64,000 nucleotides of DNA from Streptomyces sp. NBC_01235 (GTDB taxonomy: Bacteria > Actinomycetota > Actinomycetes > Streptomycetales > Streptomycetaceae), in assembly GCF_035989285.1 (NCBI RefSeq), contig NZ_CP108513.1:124001-188000 (forward strand). Direction: 5' to 3'. Below, piece by piece: positions 17,579 to 26,424 of the stretch (position 1 is its first letter; every line of letters starts with the position of its first letter). The position numbers and the translations under genes were made by a program. Below the pieces are notes generated by a model. The model ran no database searches. It had not been told where the DNA came from and was given only the letters and a program-made list of their open reading frames with translations.

Positions 17579-19012
17579 GTGCCCGCGTTTCTCGCCCGGC
17601 TGGCGGCGATATTGGTCGCCGCCTGCCTGCTCTTCACATCCCAGACCCTGACCACCCCCGATCGTGCCGCCGCCGCCGACCCGGGCTACCTGATGGTGCA
17701 CTTCACCGGGGAGGGGTCGACCAACCAGCAGATGTACCTCTCGCACAGCACGGACGGCCTGCACTGGAACGACCTCAACGGCGGCGGCATGGTGCTGCGT
17801 TCCACGGTCGGCACGAAGGGGGTGCGCGACCCCGCGTTCGTCCGCTCGCCGGCCGGCGACAAATACTGGATCATCGCGACCGACCTGTGCATCAGCTGCG
17901 GTCAGAACTGGGACACCGCCCAGAACAACGGCAGCCGCAACCTCGTGGTGTGGGAGTCCAGCGACCTGGTCACCTGGTCGAAGCCGTGGCTGCTGAACGT
18001 CGCCGGCGCGATCCCCGACGGGCGCAACGCGTGGGCGCCAGAGGCCATCTGGGACCCGGAGACCAACGACTACGTCCTGTACTGGGCGACGAACGCGACG
18101 CTCGACGGCGTGCTGAAGCACCGCATCTACTACGCCCGCACCAGCGACTTCCGCACCATCACCACCCCTCAGCTGTACATCGACCGCCCCGGCGACCAGG
18201 GCATCATCGACACCCAGATCATCGAGGTGCCCTCCGGTGTGGGGAACTACCGCTACGTGCGGGCCTCCGGCGACGGGCAGATCACGCTCGAAGGCAGCAA
18301 CTCGATCCTCGGGACGTGGACCAGGCTCGGTGACCTCTCCGGCATCGGCCTGACCGGCTCGCAGGTCGAGGGCCCGATGTGGATGAAGTTCAACAACAGC
18401 AACCAGTGGGCCCTTTACCTCGACCAGTACGCCTCGAGTGGCGGCTACATGCCGGTCCTCACGACCGACCCGTCCAACCCGGCCGCCTACCAGAAGCAGG
18501 CGTCGAGCAGCTACAACATGGGCGGCACGAAGAAGCGGCACGGCTGGATCCTGAACCTGACGGCCGCCGAGGAGAGCCGTGTCCTCGCACGCTGGCCCAA
18601 CACCGCGATCAACCGGCTCCAGTCGTACAACTACCAGGACCGGTACGTGCGGCACACCAACTTCGACGTGCGCATCGATCCGAACGTCAGCCCCGCCGAC
18701 GACGCCCGGTTCCGGCTGAGAACCGGCCTGGCGGGCGACGGCACCGTCTCCTTCGAGTCGGTGAACTTCCCCGGGTACTTCCTGCGGCACTCCAACTACG
18801 ACTTCCAGCTGGTCTACAACGACGGCACCGCCCAGTTCGCCGAGGACGCCAGCTTCCGCCAGGTCGCCGGGCTCGCCGACTCGTCCTGGTCGTCGTTCCA
18901 GTCGTACAACCACCCCGACCGGTACATCCGCCACTACGCCTACTACCTGAAGCTCGACCCGATCACCACCACGACGGGACGCAGCGATGCCACCTTCAAT
19001 GTGACGAGCTGA
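17579..19012 (+). CDS. secreted GH43-like arabinofuranosidase with AbfB domain
   Basis: The GTG at 17579 has AGGAG five bases upstream and begins a signal peptide (VPAFLARLAAILVAACLLF...AAA), so I prefer it to upstream in-frame starts. About residues 35-330 form a five-bladed-propeller glycosidase of the GH43 type (GVRDPAFVRS, NAWAPEAIWDPET, GSQVEGPMWMKF). Residues about 340-475 are an AbfB arabinose-binding trefoil with repeated LQSYNYQDRYVRH, FPGYFLRHSNYDFQL and FQSYNHPDRYIRHY. It probably releases arabinose from plant arabinan or arabinoxylan outside the cell. It shares its promoter cassette with the alpha-galactosidase downstream. The gene appears intact. Confidence 0.88.
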   Translation: MPAFLARLAAILVAACLLFTSQTLTTPDRAAAADPGYLMVHFTGEGSTNQQMYLSHSTDGLHWNDLNGGGMVLRSTVGTKGVRDPAFVRSPAGDKYWIIATDLCISCGQNWDTAQNNGSRNLVVWESSDLVTWSKPWLLNVAGAIPDGRNAWAPEAIWDPETNDYVLYWATNATLDGVLKHRIYYARTSDFRTITTPQLYIDRPGDQGIIDTQIIEVPSGVGNYRYVRASGDGQITLEGSNSILGTWTRLGDLSGIGLTGSQVEGPMWMKFNNSNQWALYLDQYASSGGYMPVLTTDPSNPAAYQKQASSSYNMGGTKKRHGWILNLTAAEESRVLARWPNTAINRLQSYNYQDRYVRHTNFDVRIDPNVSPADDARFRLRTGLAGDGTVSFESVNFPGYFLRHSNYDFQLVYNDGTAQFAEDASFRQVAGLADSSWSSFQSYNHPDRYIRHYAYYLKLDPITTTTGRSDATFNVTS

Positions 19013-19022
19013 CCGCGCCACA

Positions 19023-19098
19023 GGGATGCCGGCGCCACTACCGCCGACTCTCACCCGGCCCCCGCCCTCCGGCGGGGACGGTGCCGGGCCGGCATCCC
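19023..19098 (+). terminator. terminator-like hairpin after GH43-AbfB gene
   Basis: An 11-base outer stem GGGATGCCGGC (19023-19033) pairs with GCCGGCATCCC (19088-19098); a smaller GC-rich stem lies inside. It starts 10 bases after the stop codon. Confidence 0.75.
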
Positions 19099-19131
19099 GC
19101 CAGCGAGGTGCGCACACCGCCTCACCATGTG

Positions 19132-19255
19132 GGAAGTTGTTTGATATTAAACATGCCCGGTCCGTTGACGCCCTCCGCCCCTGCCCCTACCTTCTGATCG
19201 ACTTCGCGAACGGGATTCGCGATATCGAACAATGTCGTGTTCCGAAGGGAACTGC
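19132..19255 (+). promoter_or_regulatory. promoter cassette of the alpha-galactosidase gene (copy 2)
   Basis: TTGACG (19165-19170), 17 bases, TACCTT (19188-19193), with CGCGAA...TTCGCG and ATTCGCGATATCGAAC (19215-19230) downstream and GTTTGATAT (19139-19147) upstream. It matches copy 1 at 17168-17290 over the whole length. Past it, GAAGGGAACTGCC then GTG (19257) could start a 37-codon leader peptide ending near 19370; copy 1 lacks a start codon there. The predicted leader is about 525 bases. Confidence 0.75.
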
Positions 19256-19609
19256 CGTGCCCGCACCCGTCCCCGCCCGTGGTCACGCGTCGGACAGCGC
19301 GACCATCCCCGCTTCGGGACCGGCGGTTGGCAATTCCCGTCGTAAGAGCGCCGGCGGGCCGTCCCGGTGATCCCGGGGGCCGGACCGCCACTTTCCTGGT
19401 GAACCGCAGGCCGGGCCCCGAGCGAAGGGGCCTCAAGACCGCGTCGGGGCGCCTCTGAAGAATCCTCGCGGCCCGGGCGACCATGGCCGCGGCCGTGGCT
19501 CCGTCAGCCGGTCCCGCCCCCGCGCTCCCCTCGCTGGTCACTCGTAAGTCCTCGGCCTCCGGGCCACCGTCCGCTCTCGCCTCGCACTCATCGTGCGCCG
19601 GTCGACGAT

Positions 19610-19651
19610 CCCCCTTCGCCCCGGCCGGCGTGCAGGCCGGGGCGAAGGGGG
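19610..19651 (+). terminator. strong hairpin inside the alpha-galactosidase leader
   Basis: A perfect 17-base stem (19610-19626 with 19635-19651) and 8-base loop GGCGTGCA lies between the promoter cassette and the start codon, 75 bases before the ATG. It looks like an intrinsic terminator or attenuator. It may also be the leftover terminator of a deleted gene. Confidence 0.6.
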
Positions 19652-19725
19652 CCCGGACCAGCAGGAAACCCGCTCCCGCCGACCGCTCTTTTGTGTGTTC
19701 GGTGGTCCCCCCGGAAGGAATCCCC

Positions 19726-21831
19726 ATGCCCATCAAGCAGTTCGCCCACCGCGCAAGACAGGTGTGCAGAACAGCCCTCATCCGCACCGCCGTGCTCGCG
19801 ACGGCTGCCGGTGCCCTGATCGGCCTCCAGCACCAGCAGGCCACCGAACTCGACCGGGCGCAGCCGGTCGCGGTGACGTCCAACCAGATCGCGGTACCTC
19901 CCGCGCCGATGGGCTGGGCCTCCTGGAACAGCTTCGCCGCGAAGATCGACGCCAGTGTGATCAAGGCGCAGACCGACGCGTTCGTCGCGGGCGGCCTGCC
20001 GGCGGCCGGCTACCAGTACGTCAACATCGACGAGGGCTGGTGGCAGGGCACCCGCGACAGCGCCGGCAACATCACCGTCGACGAGACCGAGTGGCCCGGC
20101 GGCATGAGCGCGATCGCCGACTACATCCACAGCAAGGGCCTCAAGGCGGGCATCTACACCGACGCGGGCAAGGACGGCTGCGGCTACTACTTCCCGACCG
20201 GCCGCCCGGCCGCGGCCGGCACCGGCAGCGAGGGCCACTACGACCAGGACATGCTCCAGTTCTCGAAGTGGGGCTTCGACTACGTCAAGGTCGACTGGTG
20301 CGGCGGCGACAAGGAGGGCCTCGACGCGAAGACCACCTTCCAGACCATCAGCGACTCGGTCGCCAAGGCGTCCGCCACCACGGGCCGGCCCCTGATCCTG
20401 TCCGTCTGCAACTGGGGCAGGCAGAACCCGTGGAACTGGGGCGCCGGCATGGCCTCCCTGTGGCGCACCAACGACGACATCATCATCTACGGCAACACCC
20501 CGTCGTGGACCAACCTGCTCACCAACTTCGACCGCAATGTGCACCCGTCGGGACAGCACACCGGCTACTACAACGACCCGGACATGCTGATGGTCGGCAT
20601 GAGCGGATTCACCGCCGCCCAGAACCGCAGCCACATGAACCTGTGGGCCATCTCCGGCGCCCCGCTCCTCGCCGGCAACAACCTGGCCACGATGACCACC
20701 GAGACCCGCGACATCCTCACCAACCCCGAGGTCGTCGCCGTCGACCAGGACCCGCGCGGCCTCCAGGGCGTCAAGGTCGCCGAGGACACCACCGGACTGC
20801 AGGTCTACAGCAAGGTCCTGTCCGGCAGCGGCAAGCGGGCCGTCCTCCTGCTCAACCGGAACTCCTCCGCCGCGAACATGACCGTGCGCTGGTCCGACCT
20901 GGGCCTGACCGACGCCTCGGCCACGGTCCGCAACCTCTGGACGCGCTCCAACGTGGGCAGCTTCACCGGCAGCTACACCGTCTCCGTGCCCGCCAAGGAC
21001 ACGGTGCTGCTCACGGTCACCGGCGGCACCGAGGCGGCGAGCTCGACGTACGAGGCCGAGGCCACCGCCAACACCAAGACCGGCTCCGCGGCCAACGCCA
21101 CCTGCGCGGGCTGCTCCGGCGCCACCAAGGTCGGCGGGGTCGGCAACGGCGCCGCCAACACCCTCCGCTTCAACAACGTCGTGGCCGGCGCCACGGGCAC
21201 CAAGGTCGTGGACATCGCCTACACCAACGGCAGCAGCGCGGCCCGTACGGCCCGTCTCCAGGTCAACGGACAGCAGCCCACCACGGTGTCCTTCCCGCCC
21301 ACCGGCTCGTGGACCACGCCCGGCACCGTCTCGATCGAGGTTTCCCTGGCCAAGGGCTCGTCGAACACGCTGACGTTCTCCAACTCCACCGCCTGGACAC
21401 CTGACTTCGACGCCATCGAGGTCCGCCCGCTGCCCGGCATGAACGGCAACCAGGTGGTCGGAGCGCAGTCCAACCGCTGCCTCGACATCAACAACAACAC
21501 CATCACCAACAACACCGACGCCCAGCTGTGGGACTGCAACGGCGGTGAGAACCAGGCGTGGATCAACGTCACGTCCCGCAAGCAGTTCGTGGTCTACGGC
21601 AACAAGTGCCTGGACGCCTACAACCGCGGCACCACCAACGGCACCCGGGTCATCATCTGGGACTGCACCGGCGGCACCAACCAGCAGTGGAACGTCAACG
21701 CGGACGGCACCATCACCAACGTGAACGCCGGCCTCTGCCTGGCCGCCTCCGGCGGGGCCACCGCCAACGGCACCAAGATGGTCCTGTGGACCTGCGACGG
21801 CAGCAGCAGCCAGAAGTGGACCCTGCCGTAG
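19726..21831 (+). CDS. secreted GH27 alpha-galactosidase with CBM35-like and ricin-type domains
   Basis: A 701-residue enzyme from ATG 19726, which has GGAAGGAA 8 bases upstream; the frame is open further 5' but that part is leader. A signal peptide spans about residues 1-40. The GH27 barrel starts at PMGWASWNSF (61-70). The nucleophile is D190 in YVKVDWCGG and the acid/base D286 in NDPDMLMVG, with GWW and CNWGRQNPW substrate loops. An antiparallel C-terminal sheet domain follows (to about 440), then a CBM35-like module (STYEAEATANTKTGSA... FDAIEVRPL, about 445-570) and a CBM13/ricin trefoil with three QxW repeats (ENQAWIN, TNQQWNV, SSQKWTLP). It removes terminal alpha-galactose from galactomannans or oligosaccharides outside the cell. 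Confidence 0.93.
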   Translation: MPIKQFAHRARQVCRTALIRTAVLATAAGALIGLQHQQATELDRAQPVAVTSNQIAVPPAPMGWASWNSFAAKIDASVIKAQTDAFVAGGLPAAGYQYVNIDEGWWQGTRDSAGNITVDETEWPGGMSAIADYIHSKGLKAGIYTDAGKDGCGYYFPTGRPAAAGTGSEGHYDQDMLQFSKWGFDYVKVDWCGGDKEGLDAKTTFQTISDSVAKASATTGRPLILSVCNWGRQNPWNWGAGMASLWRTNDDIIIYGNTPSWTNLLTNFDRNVHPSGQHTGYYNDPDMLMVGMSGFTAAQNRSHMNLWAISGAPLLAGNNLATMTTETRDILTNPEVVAVDQDPRGLQGVKVAEDTTGLQVYSKVLSGSGKRAVLLLNRNSSAANMTVRWSDLGLTDASATVRNLWTRSNVGSFTGSYTVSVPAKDTVLLTVTGGTEAASSTYEAEATANTKTGSAANATCAGCSGATKVGGVGNGAANTLRFNNVVAGATGTKVVDIAYTNGSSAARTARLQVNGQQPTTVSFPPTGSWTTPGTVSIEVSLAKGSSNTLTFSNSTAWTPDFDAIEVRPLPGMNGNQVVGAQSNRCLDINNNTITNNTDAQLWDCNGGENQAWINVTSRKQFVVYGNKCLDAYNRGTTNGTRVIIWDCTGGTNQQWNVNADGTITNVNAGLCLAASGGATANGTKMVLWTCDGSSSQKWTLP

Positions 21832-21856
21832 TCCGCACGGCGGCGTGAAGCACGAG

Positions 21857-21884
21857 GGGCCCGATCCGGACGCGGATCGGGCCC
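21857..21884 (+). terminator. terminator-like hairpin after alpha-galactosidase gene
   Basis: A 12-base perfect stem GGGCCCGATCCG / CGGATCGGGCCC with loop GACG, 25 bases past the stop codon. Confidence 0.85.
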
Positions 21885-22061
21885 GTCGTCACTCGTGCGT
21901 GCCGATCCCCTCAACCGTGGAGACCTTTCCTTGCGGCCGGCCCCACGGTGAGGCCAACGAGTCTGGCGCTACTGCCTGGAACGCCGTTCAGCAGTGCACG
22001 GCCTTCGGACTCGCGGCGGGCCGAACAGCCTCGGGCGGCTCGACCGCGCCGATGGGGAGGC

Positions 22062-22517
22062 TCACGGCGTGCCGGTGTCACCGTTCACCAGTCTGGTGCC
22101 GTCCGTGACCGTACTGACCTCGTGCCGGCGGATCTTCCGCAGAAGCCGGATCAGGGTGCCGCGTTCGCGGGCGGTCAGCGCTCGGGCCCATTCCGCTTCG
22201 CGGGCGTTGTTACGGGCGAAGAGTTCACCCACCACCTCGTGTCCGTAGTCGGTGAGCTCGATGGTGACGGACCGGCCGTCCTTGTCCGACCTGCTGCGCC
22301 GGACGAGCCCCTTGCGCTCCAGGGTATTGAGCACCGTCGAAACGCTGGCCTGGGAGACGCTGGTCAGGCGGGCGAGCTGAAGGGGGGCAGCTCGCCGACC
22401 GTCTTGACGGCGAACAGGGCGCGGAAGCCGGCCCAACACGAGGGCCTGCGCCGTAGGCGTCGTTCTGGTCACCCCGATGACCACGGCTTCGGTGGTGTGG
22501 CGCTCGCGCCGCTTCAC
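22062..22517 (-). CDS. MarR-family regulator, probably frameshifted in the N-terminal half
   Basis: The C-terminal half is a clear MarR winged helix: LQLARLTSVSQASVSTVLNTLE, KGLVRRSRSDKDGRSVTIEL, then the dimer helix NNAREAEWARALTARERGTLI. Upstream, the expected stretch GFRALFAVKTVGELPP is encoded in a different frame at about 22387-22440. The annotated frame is open across it but reads as arginine-rich noise. Restoring one base in the C6 run at about 22384-22389, and another indel near 22437, would rebuild a normal protein. The start is uncertain. Targets are unknown; it faces away from the alpha-galactosidase gene. Confidence 0.65.
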   Translation of the reverse strand: MKRRERHTTEAVVIGVTRTTPTAQALVLGRLPRPVRRQDGRRAAPLQLARLTSVSQASVSTVLNTLERKGLVRRSRSDKDGRSVTIELTDYGHEVVGELFARNNAREAEWARALTARERGTLIRLLRKIRRHEVSTVTDGTRLVNGDTGTP

Positions 22518-22789
22518 CCAGCCCGAGGCCAGGCCGGCAGCGTACGTCGGTCACCGTGCCACCCCATCATCCGGACGATGGCATGCGCAAAAGCTTTTCG
22601 TTGGAGGCGATGGCAACCCTGCTCCATTCCACGTGCCCGTTCAACGGCACGTCTCGCAGCTGCCGCAGACACCGTTCAGGCACCCGCATCGAGCCGTGGC
22701 CACAGCCTGAAAAGACCTCGTCAGGGGGCACTGGCGGTGATCGCCGGGAGTCGTCACCGGCGGTCACTGAAGCAGGTTGACCTTGCTGA

Positions 22790-23420
22790 GTAGTTCGAAT
22801 CCGGCCCATCCGTATAGCTGCCTTGACGGCGTTGAGGTCGCTGGTGAGGCCGTGGGCGAAGCCGGTCAGGCCGGGCAGGTTCGCCTCGGCGGCGTCCTCG
22901 ATCCAGGCGGGCAGCAGGACGCCGTTCTGCTGGGTGAGCATGTCGCCGAAGCCGCGGACCAGCCGGTGACCTGCCGGAAGGTCGGCGACGCCGGAGGCGG
23001 GGCAGGGTCGTGGGGCCACTGCAGACGGCTGCGTGCCCAGTCGCGGAGGCTGCCGTAGGGCACCGGCCGACCCTGGGCGGCGAGTTCCTCACGCAGTTCC
23101 TTGATGGGGATGGCGCCCCCGATCTCGTCGATACGTCGTTGCAGGTAGGGGCAGTGGACGTCGAGGCGGCCGGATCGGGAGCGGCAGCCGGTGACGGCGT
23201 CCTGCCAGCGGGCCGCGCGGGCGAACCGCTGGAAGGTGCGGCGGCCCCAACCCAGATGCCGGGCGATGGCGCGCAGGCCCATGCCCTCATCCAACAGGCC
23301 GTGGACCAGGGCATGATGCGTCCGCATGCGCTCAGTCCCCAGCGTCCGATCCGCAACGCATCGGCGGGCATCGACGTCTCCTGACGGATCTGCCGGTCGA
23401 GCGCGCGGCGTCCTTCTCAT
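22790..23420 (-). pseudogene. ISL3-family transposase remnant
   Basis: The frame from about 23420 reads MRTHHALVHGLLDEGMGLRAI, ARHLGWGRRTFQRFARAARW, then a second HTH-like linker region to TFRQVTGW, typical of the middle part of ISL3 transposases. It continues in another frame as GDMLTQQNGVLLPAWIEDA and ANLPGLTGFAHGLTSDLNAVK, the C-terminal region. The segment between them and both gene ends are missing. Confidence 0.7.
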
Positions 23421-24240
23421 CGGGCCGCAGGGTGAGGGCGCAGCTGGTCACGGTGAACACGCAGCCCGGCGGATGCCGTAGAGCACGCCTTTGGTGCCGG
23501 TGAAATGGCCGCCGGTGAGCGTCACCGCGTCGCCCCACCAATGGATCCCTGATCCGTAAGACCGCCATGGGCGCTCCCTGAGTCCGTCGGCCGATCGGCG
23601 GGCTGCGTCGTCGGCTGGTTCGTGCACCGATGACCGCAGTGGTTCTCCTCTTCGGAGTAGCCCACTGGCTCAAGGGACGAGGCAAGGGTAGGGGGCATAT
23701 GTCACCCGAAAGAGGTACGTGTTCGCAGGTGCGTATCCAGCCGACACTGCATGCCTCGCGGCGACTGCTTCCGCCTCAGAGCGCGACGCTCCCCGGGCCC
23801 GCGGCTACGCCACCGCAACAATCTCGGATGTTGCAACGACTTGGCGTATGAGCATACCTTCGTCAATACGCCGCTGATGTGCCCCATTTTCACGCCGTGG
23901 CGCTCACCTGAACGGCTGATTCTGCGACGAAAGCCTTGTCGGCCTGTCACTCTGCTGGGTTGATTCTCGTGTCCGTATCAGCGGTATTCGAGTTCGCAAA
24001 CAGACACGGGTGAGCCCCTGATCAGGCGGCAGTTGACGCCTGACGGGCTGTGATTCCCGACAGGCCCTGCGCACAGCGCCGACGGCTGCAGACCGTCGAC
24101 CGGGCATTGGCGCAAGGCCGTCGAGATGCCACTTGGCCAGTGGACACGAGAGCAGGCTCGCCCTCATCCGGGACGTACGCGGACCGAACGCCCCATCACT
24201 GCTCGGCAATGTACCGCATTCCGAGCGAGGAGGAACTCTC
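23421..24240. other. intergenic, mostly uncharacterised
   Basis: About 820 bases without a supported gene. On the minus strand around 23500-23545 a short stretch reads GDAVTLTGGHFTGTKGVLYG, which resembles an IPT/TIG strand and may be a scrap of such a gene. The 3' 20 bases hold the GAGGAGGAA ribosome binding site of the next gene. Confidence 0.4.
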
Positions 24241-24981
24241 ATGCCTATCAGCCCGAACCAAGGATCCAGCGGCGGTGGCACGCTCGTCACCATCACCGGC
24301 ACCAACCTCACCGGCACCACCGCCGTGCGTTTCGGCACGCGGCTCGCCACCTCCGTCACCAATGTCTCGCCCACCCAGGTCACCGCGGTCTCCCCCTCCG
24401 GCACCGGAGCGGTCGGCGTCACCCTGACCACCTCGGGAGGGACGAGCAACCCGATCCCGTTCTACTACGTCGGGGCGCCGTTCAAGCAGTCCCTCAGCCC
24501 GGCCACCGGGTCGACCGCGGGCGGCGAGACCATCACCATCAACGGCACCGGATTCTCCAGTGCCACCAGCGTCGCCTTCGGCGCCAACACCGCGGTGCCG
24601 ACGGTGGTGTCCGACAGCCAGCTCACGGTCGTGGCACCGGCCGGCACGGCGGGCTCGGTCGGTGTCACCGTCACCACGGCCGGCGGCACCAACAACGGGC
24701 TCTCGTACACCTACGTCGCCGCCCCGGTGCTGACCACGATCTCTCCGACAGGGGGGTCGGAGTCCGGCGGCACTCTGGTGACCCTGACCGGTACCGGCTT
24801 CACCACCACCAACCAGGTCACCTTCGACGGCGTCCCGGCACCGTTCACCGTGCTCTCCGACACCTCGGTGTCGGCCGCCACGCCGCCCGGGACCGGCACC
24901 GTCGACGTTGCCCTGACCAACGACGCAGGCAGCGCGACTCTCGCGGCCGCGTTCACCTACGTCGCCGGACCCGGCATCTGA
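24241..24981 (+). CDS. IPT/TIG repeat protein, three domains, no signal peptide
   Basis: A 246-residue protein from ATG 24241, preceded by GAGGAGGAA at ideal spacing. It consists of three immunoglobulin-like IPT/TIG domains of about 82 residues, each with the GG(G/E)T(L/I)VT(I/L)(T/N)GT and (A/T)V(R/A)FG pattern. No signal peptide, membrane segment or sorting signal is visible, which is odd for a fold usually found on surfaces. It is followed by two terminators and a second IPT gene. Similar signal-less IPT proteins are known to me from Streptomyces annotations; their role is not established. Confidence 0.85.
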   Translation: MPISPNQGSSGGGTLVTITGTNLTGTTAVRFGTRLATSVTNVSPTQVTAVSPSGTGAVGVTLTTSGGTSNPIPFYYVGAPFKQSLSPATGSTAGGETITINGTGFSSATSVAFGANTAVPTVVSDSQLTVVAPAGTAGSVGVTVTTAGGTNNGLSYTYVAAPVLTTISPTGGSESGGTLVTLTGTGFTTTNQVTFDGVPAPFTVLSDTSVSAATPPGTGTVDVALTNDAGSATLAAAFTYVAGPGI

Positions 24982-24994
24982 TCACCTCTCAGCA

Positions 24995-25095
24995 GCCGGC
25001 TCCCTCAGGAGCCGGCCCGTCCGGAGCGGACGTGGTGACCCCCCAGGGCCCGTCCGTCTCCAGCCCCCGGCCCGGAAACCCCCCCGGGCCGGGGG
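24995..25095 (+). terminator. two successive terminator-like hairpins
   Basis: The first (24995-25016) has a 9-base stem GCCGGCTCC / GGAGCCGGC with loop CTCA. The second (25064-25095) has a 12-base stem CCCCCGGCCCGG / CCGGGCCGGGGG. They separate the two IPT genes, so each is probably transcribed on its own. Confidence 0.8.
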
Positions 25096-25187
25096 CCCTT
25101 CGCCCGCGGTCGGCAGGCAGCGGCGAGGACACCCCGATCAGCTCGCTCACCGGCCCTCGGGCCCGCCCGACCCTCTACGGAGACATC

Positions 25188-26243
25188 GTGAAAGACAGCG
25201 CCCCCACGGCGGGAGCAGTCCGGCCCACCGCCGTCATCGCCGCCGTTCCCGTTCTCACCTCGGTCGTACCCAGTACGGGCCCTGCGGCAGGCAACAACAA
25301 CGTCGTCCTGAACGGCAGCGGCTTCACCGGAGCCACGGGCGTCATGTTCGGCACCAAAGCGGCCGTCAGCTACACGGTCGACTCCTCGACGAAGATCACC
25401 GCCGTGGCGCCGTCCGGAACCGGCACCGTCGCCGTGACCGTCAAGAACCCCGGCGGAACCAGCAACTCGGTCGCCTACACCTACGCGGCACAACCCTCCC
25501 TGACCGCCGTGTCGCCCGGCCAGGGGCCGTCCTCGGGGGGCACCACCGTCATCCTCACCGGCGCCAACCTGAGCGGGGCCACGGCGGTCACCTTCGGCAA
25601 CGCCGCCGCCACCGGCTACACCGTCAACTCCGCCACCCAGATCACCGCGGTCGCCCCAGCGGGAACAGGCGCCGCACCCATCACCGTCACCACGCCCGGC
25701 GGTACGAGCGGCCCCGTCTACTTCTTCTACCTCAACGCGCCCACCGTCACCGCCGTGTCGCCCGGCCAGGGGCCGTCCTCGGGCGGTACCACCGTCATCC
25801 TCACGGGGGCGGACCTGAGCGGGGCCACGGCGGTCACCTTCGGCAACGCCGCCGCCACCAGCTACACCGTCGATTCCCCCACCCAGATCACCGCGGTCGC
25901 CCCAGCGGGAACAGGTTCCGTCGCCGTGACCGTCACCGGTCCGGGCGGCGTCAGCAACTCCGTCATCTACACCTACGTGACCGCACCGGTCCTCAGCTCC
26001 CTCGTCCCCGCCCAGGGGCCCACCGGCGCCGGCGCCTCCATCACTCTCACCGGCAACGGCCTGACCACCACGACCGCCGTCCACTTCGGTGCCACACCCG
26101 CGGTATTCACCGTGCTGTCCGACACCACGGTCACCGCGCTCGTCCCGGCGGGGGCGCCCGGCCCGATTTCTGTCAACGTGACCACGATCGGCGGCACCAG
26201 CAACTCCCTCGTTTACACGCGTGTCGGCGCTCCCGTGATTTAG
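25188..26243 (+). CDS. IPT/TIG repeat protein, four domains, with internal duplication
   Basis: The chosen start is GTG 25188 with GGAG six bases upstream (VKDSAPTAGAVRP); the frame is open far upstream but that part is the shadow of the previous gene. After a short alanine/proline-rich lead come four IPT/TIG domains (about residues 23-105, 105-187, 187-269, 269-351). Domains 2 and 3 arise from a near-identical 246-base DNA duplication. There is no signal peptide. The final domain ends at the stop with no anchor. Function unknown; the repeat architecture suggests a structural or binding role. Confidence 0.82.
   Translation: MKDSAPTAGAVRPTAVIAAVPVLTSVVPSTGPAAGNNNVVLNGSGFTGATGVMFGTKAAVSYTVDSSTKITAVAPSGTGTVAVTVKNPGGTSNSVAYTYAAQPSLTAVSPGQGPSSGGTTVILTGANLSGATAVTFGNAAATGYTVNSATQITAVAPAGTGAAPITVTTPGGTSGPVYFFYLNAPTVTAVSPGQGPSSGGTTVILTGADLSGATAVTFGNAAATSYTVDSPTQITAVAPAGTGSVAVTVTGPGGVSNSVIYTYVTAPVLSSLVPAQGPTGAGASITLTGNGLTTTTAVHFGATPAVFTVLSDTTVTALVPAGAPGPISVNVTTIGGTSNSLVYTRVGAPVI
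25503..25980 (+). repeat. 246-bp tandem duplication of one IPT domain
   Basis: Units beginning at 25503 and 25749 are nearly identical for their first 170 bases, then diverge. The period of 246 bases equals one 82-residue IPT domain, so repeat number can change in frame. Confidence 0.85.
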
Positions 26244-26424
26244 CGGCTCTGGTGGGACCGCTTTTCCCCGGGCGGTCCTCCGCCGCTTTTCTTGCCGAAA
26301 TGCGTGGCCCAAGTGGGTTGACTGGGCCTAAGCCTCCCCGGAATGCGCGTATCTGCGGCGTAGCGTGACGCTCCCAGGCCAGTCATGACGGACCTCCGTC
26401 CTGACCGATCAAGGAGTTGAAACT

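Noticed and set aside
24126-25187. 705-codon open frame running through both IPT genes
   Set aside because: Its first half is the +1 shadow of the three-domain IPT gene (histidine and arginine rich) and it crosses two terminators; only the part from GTG 25188 is real.
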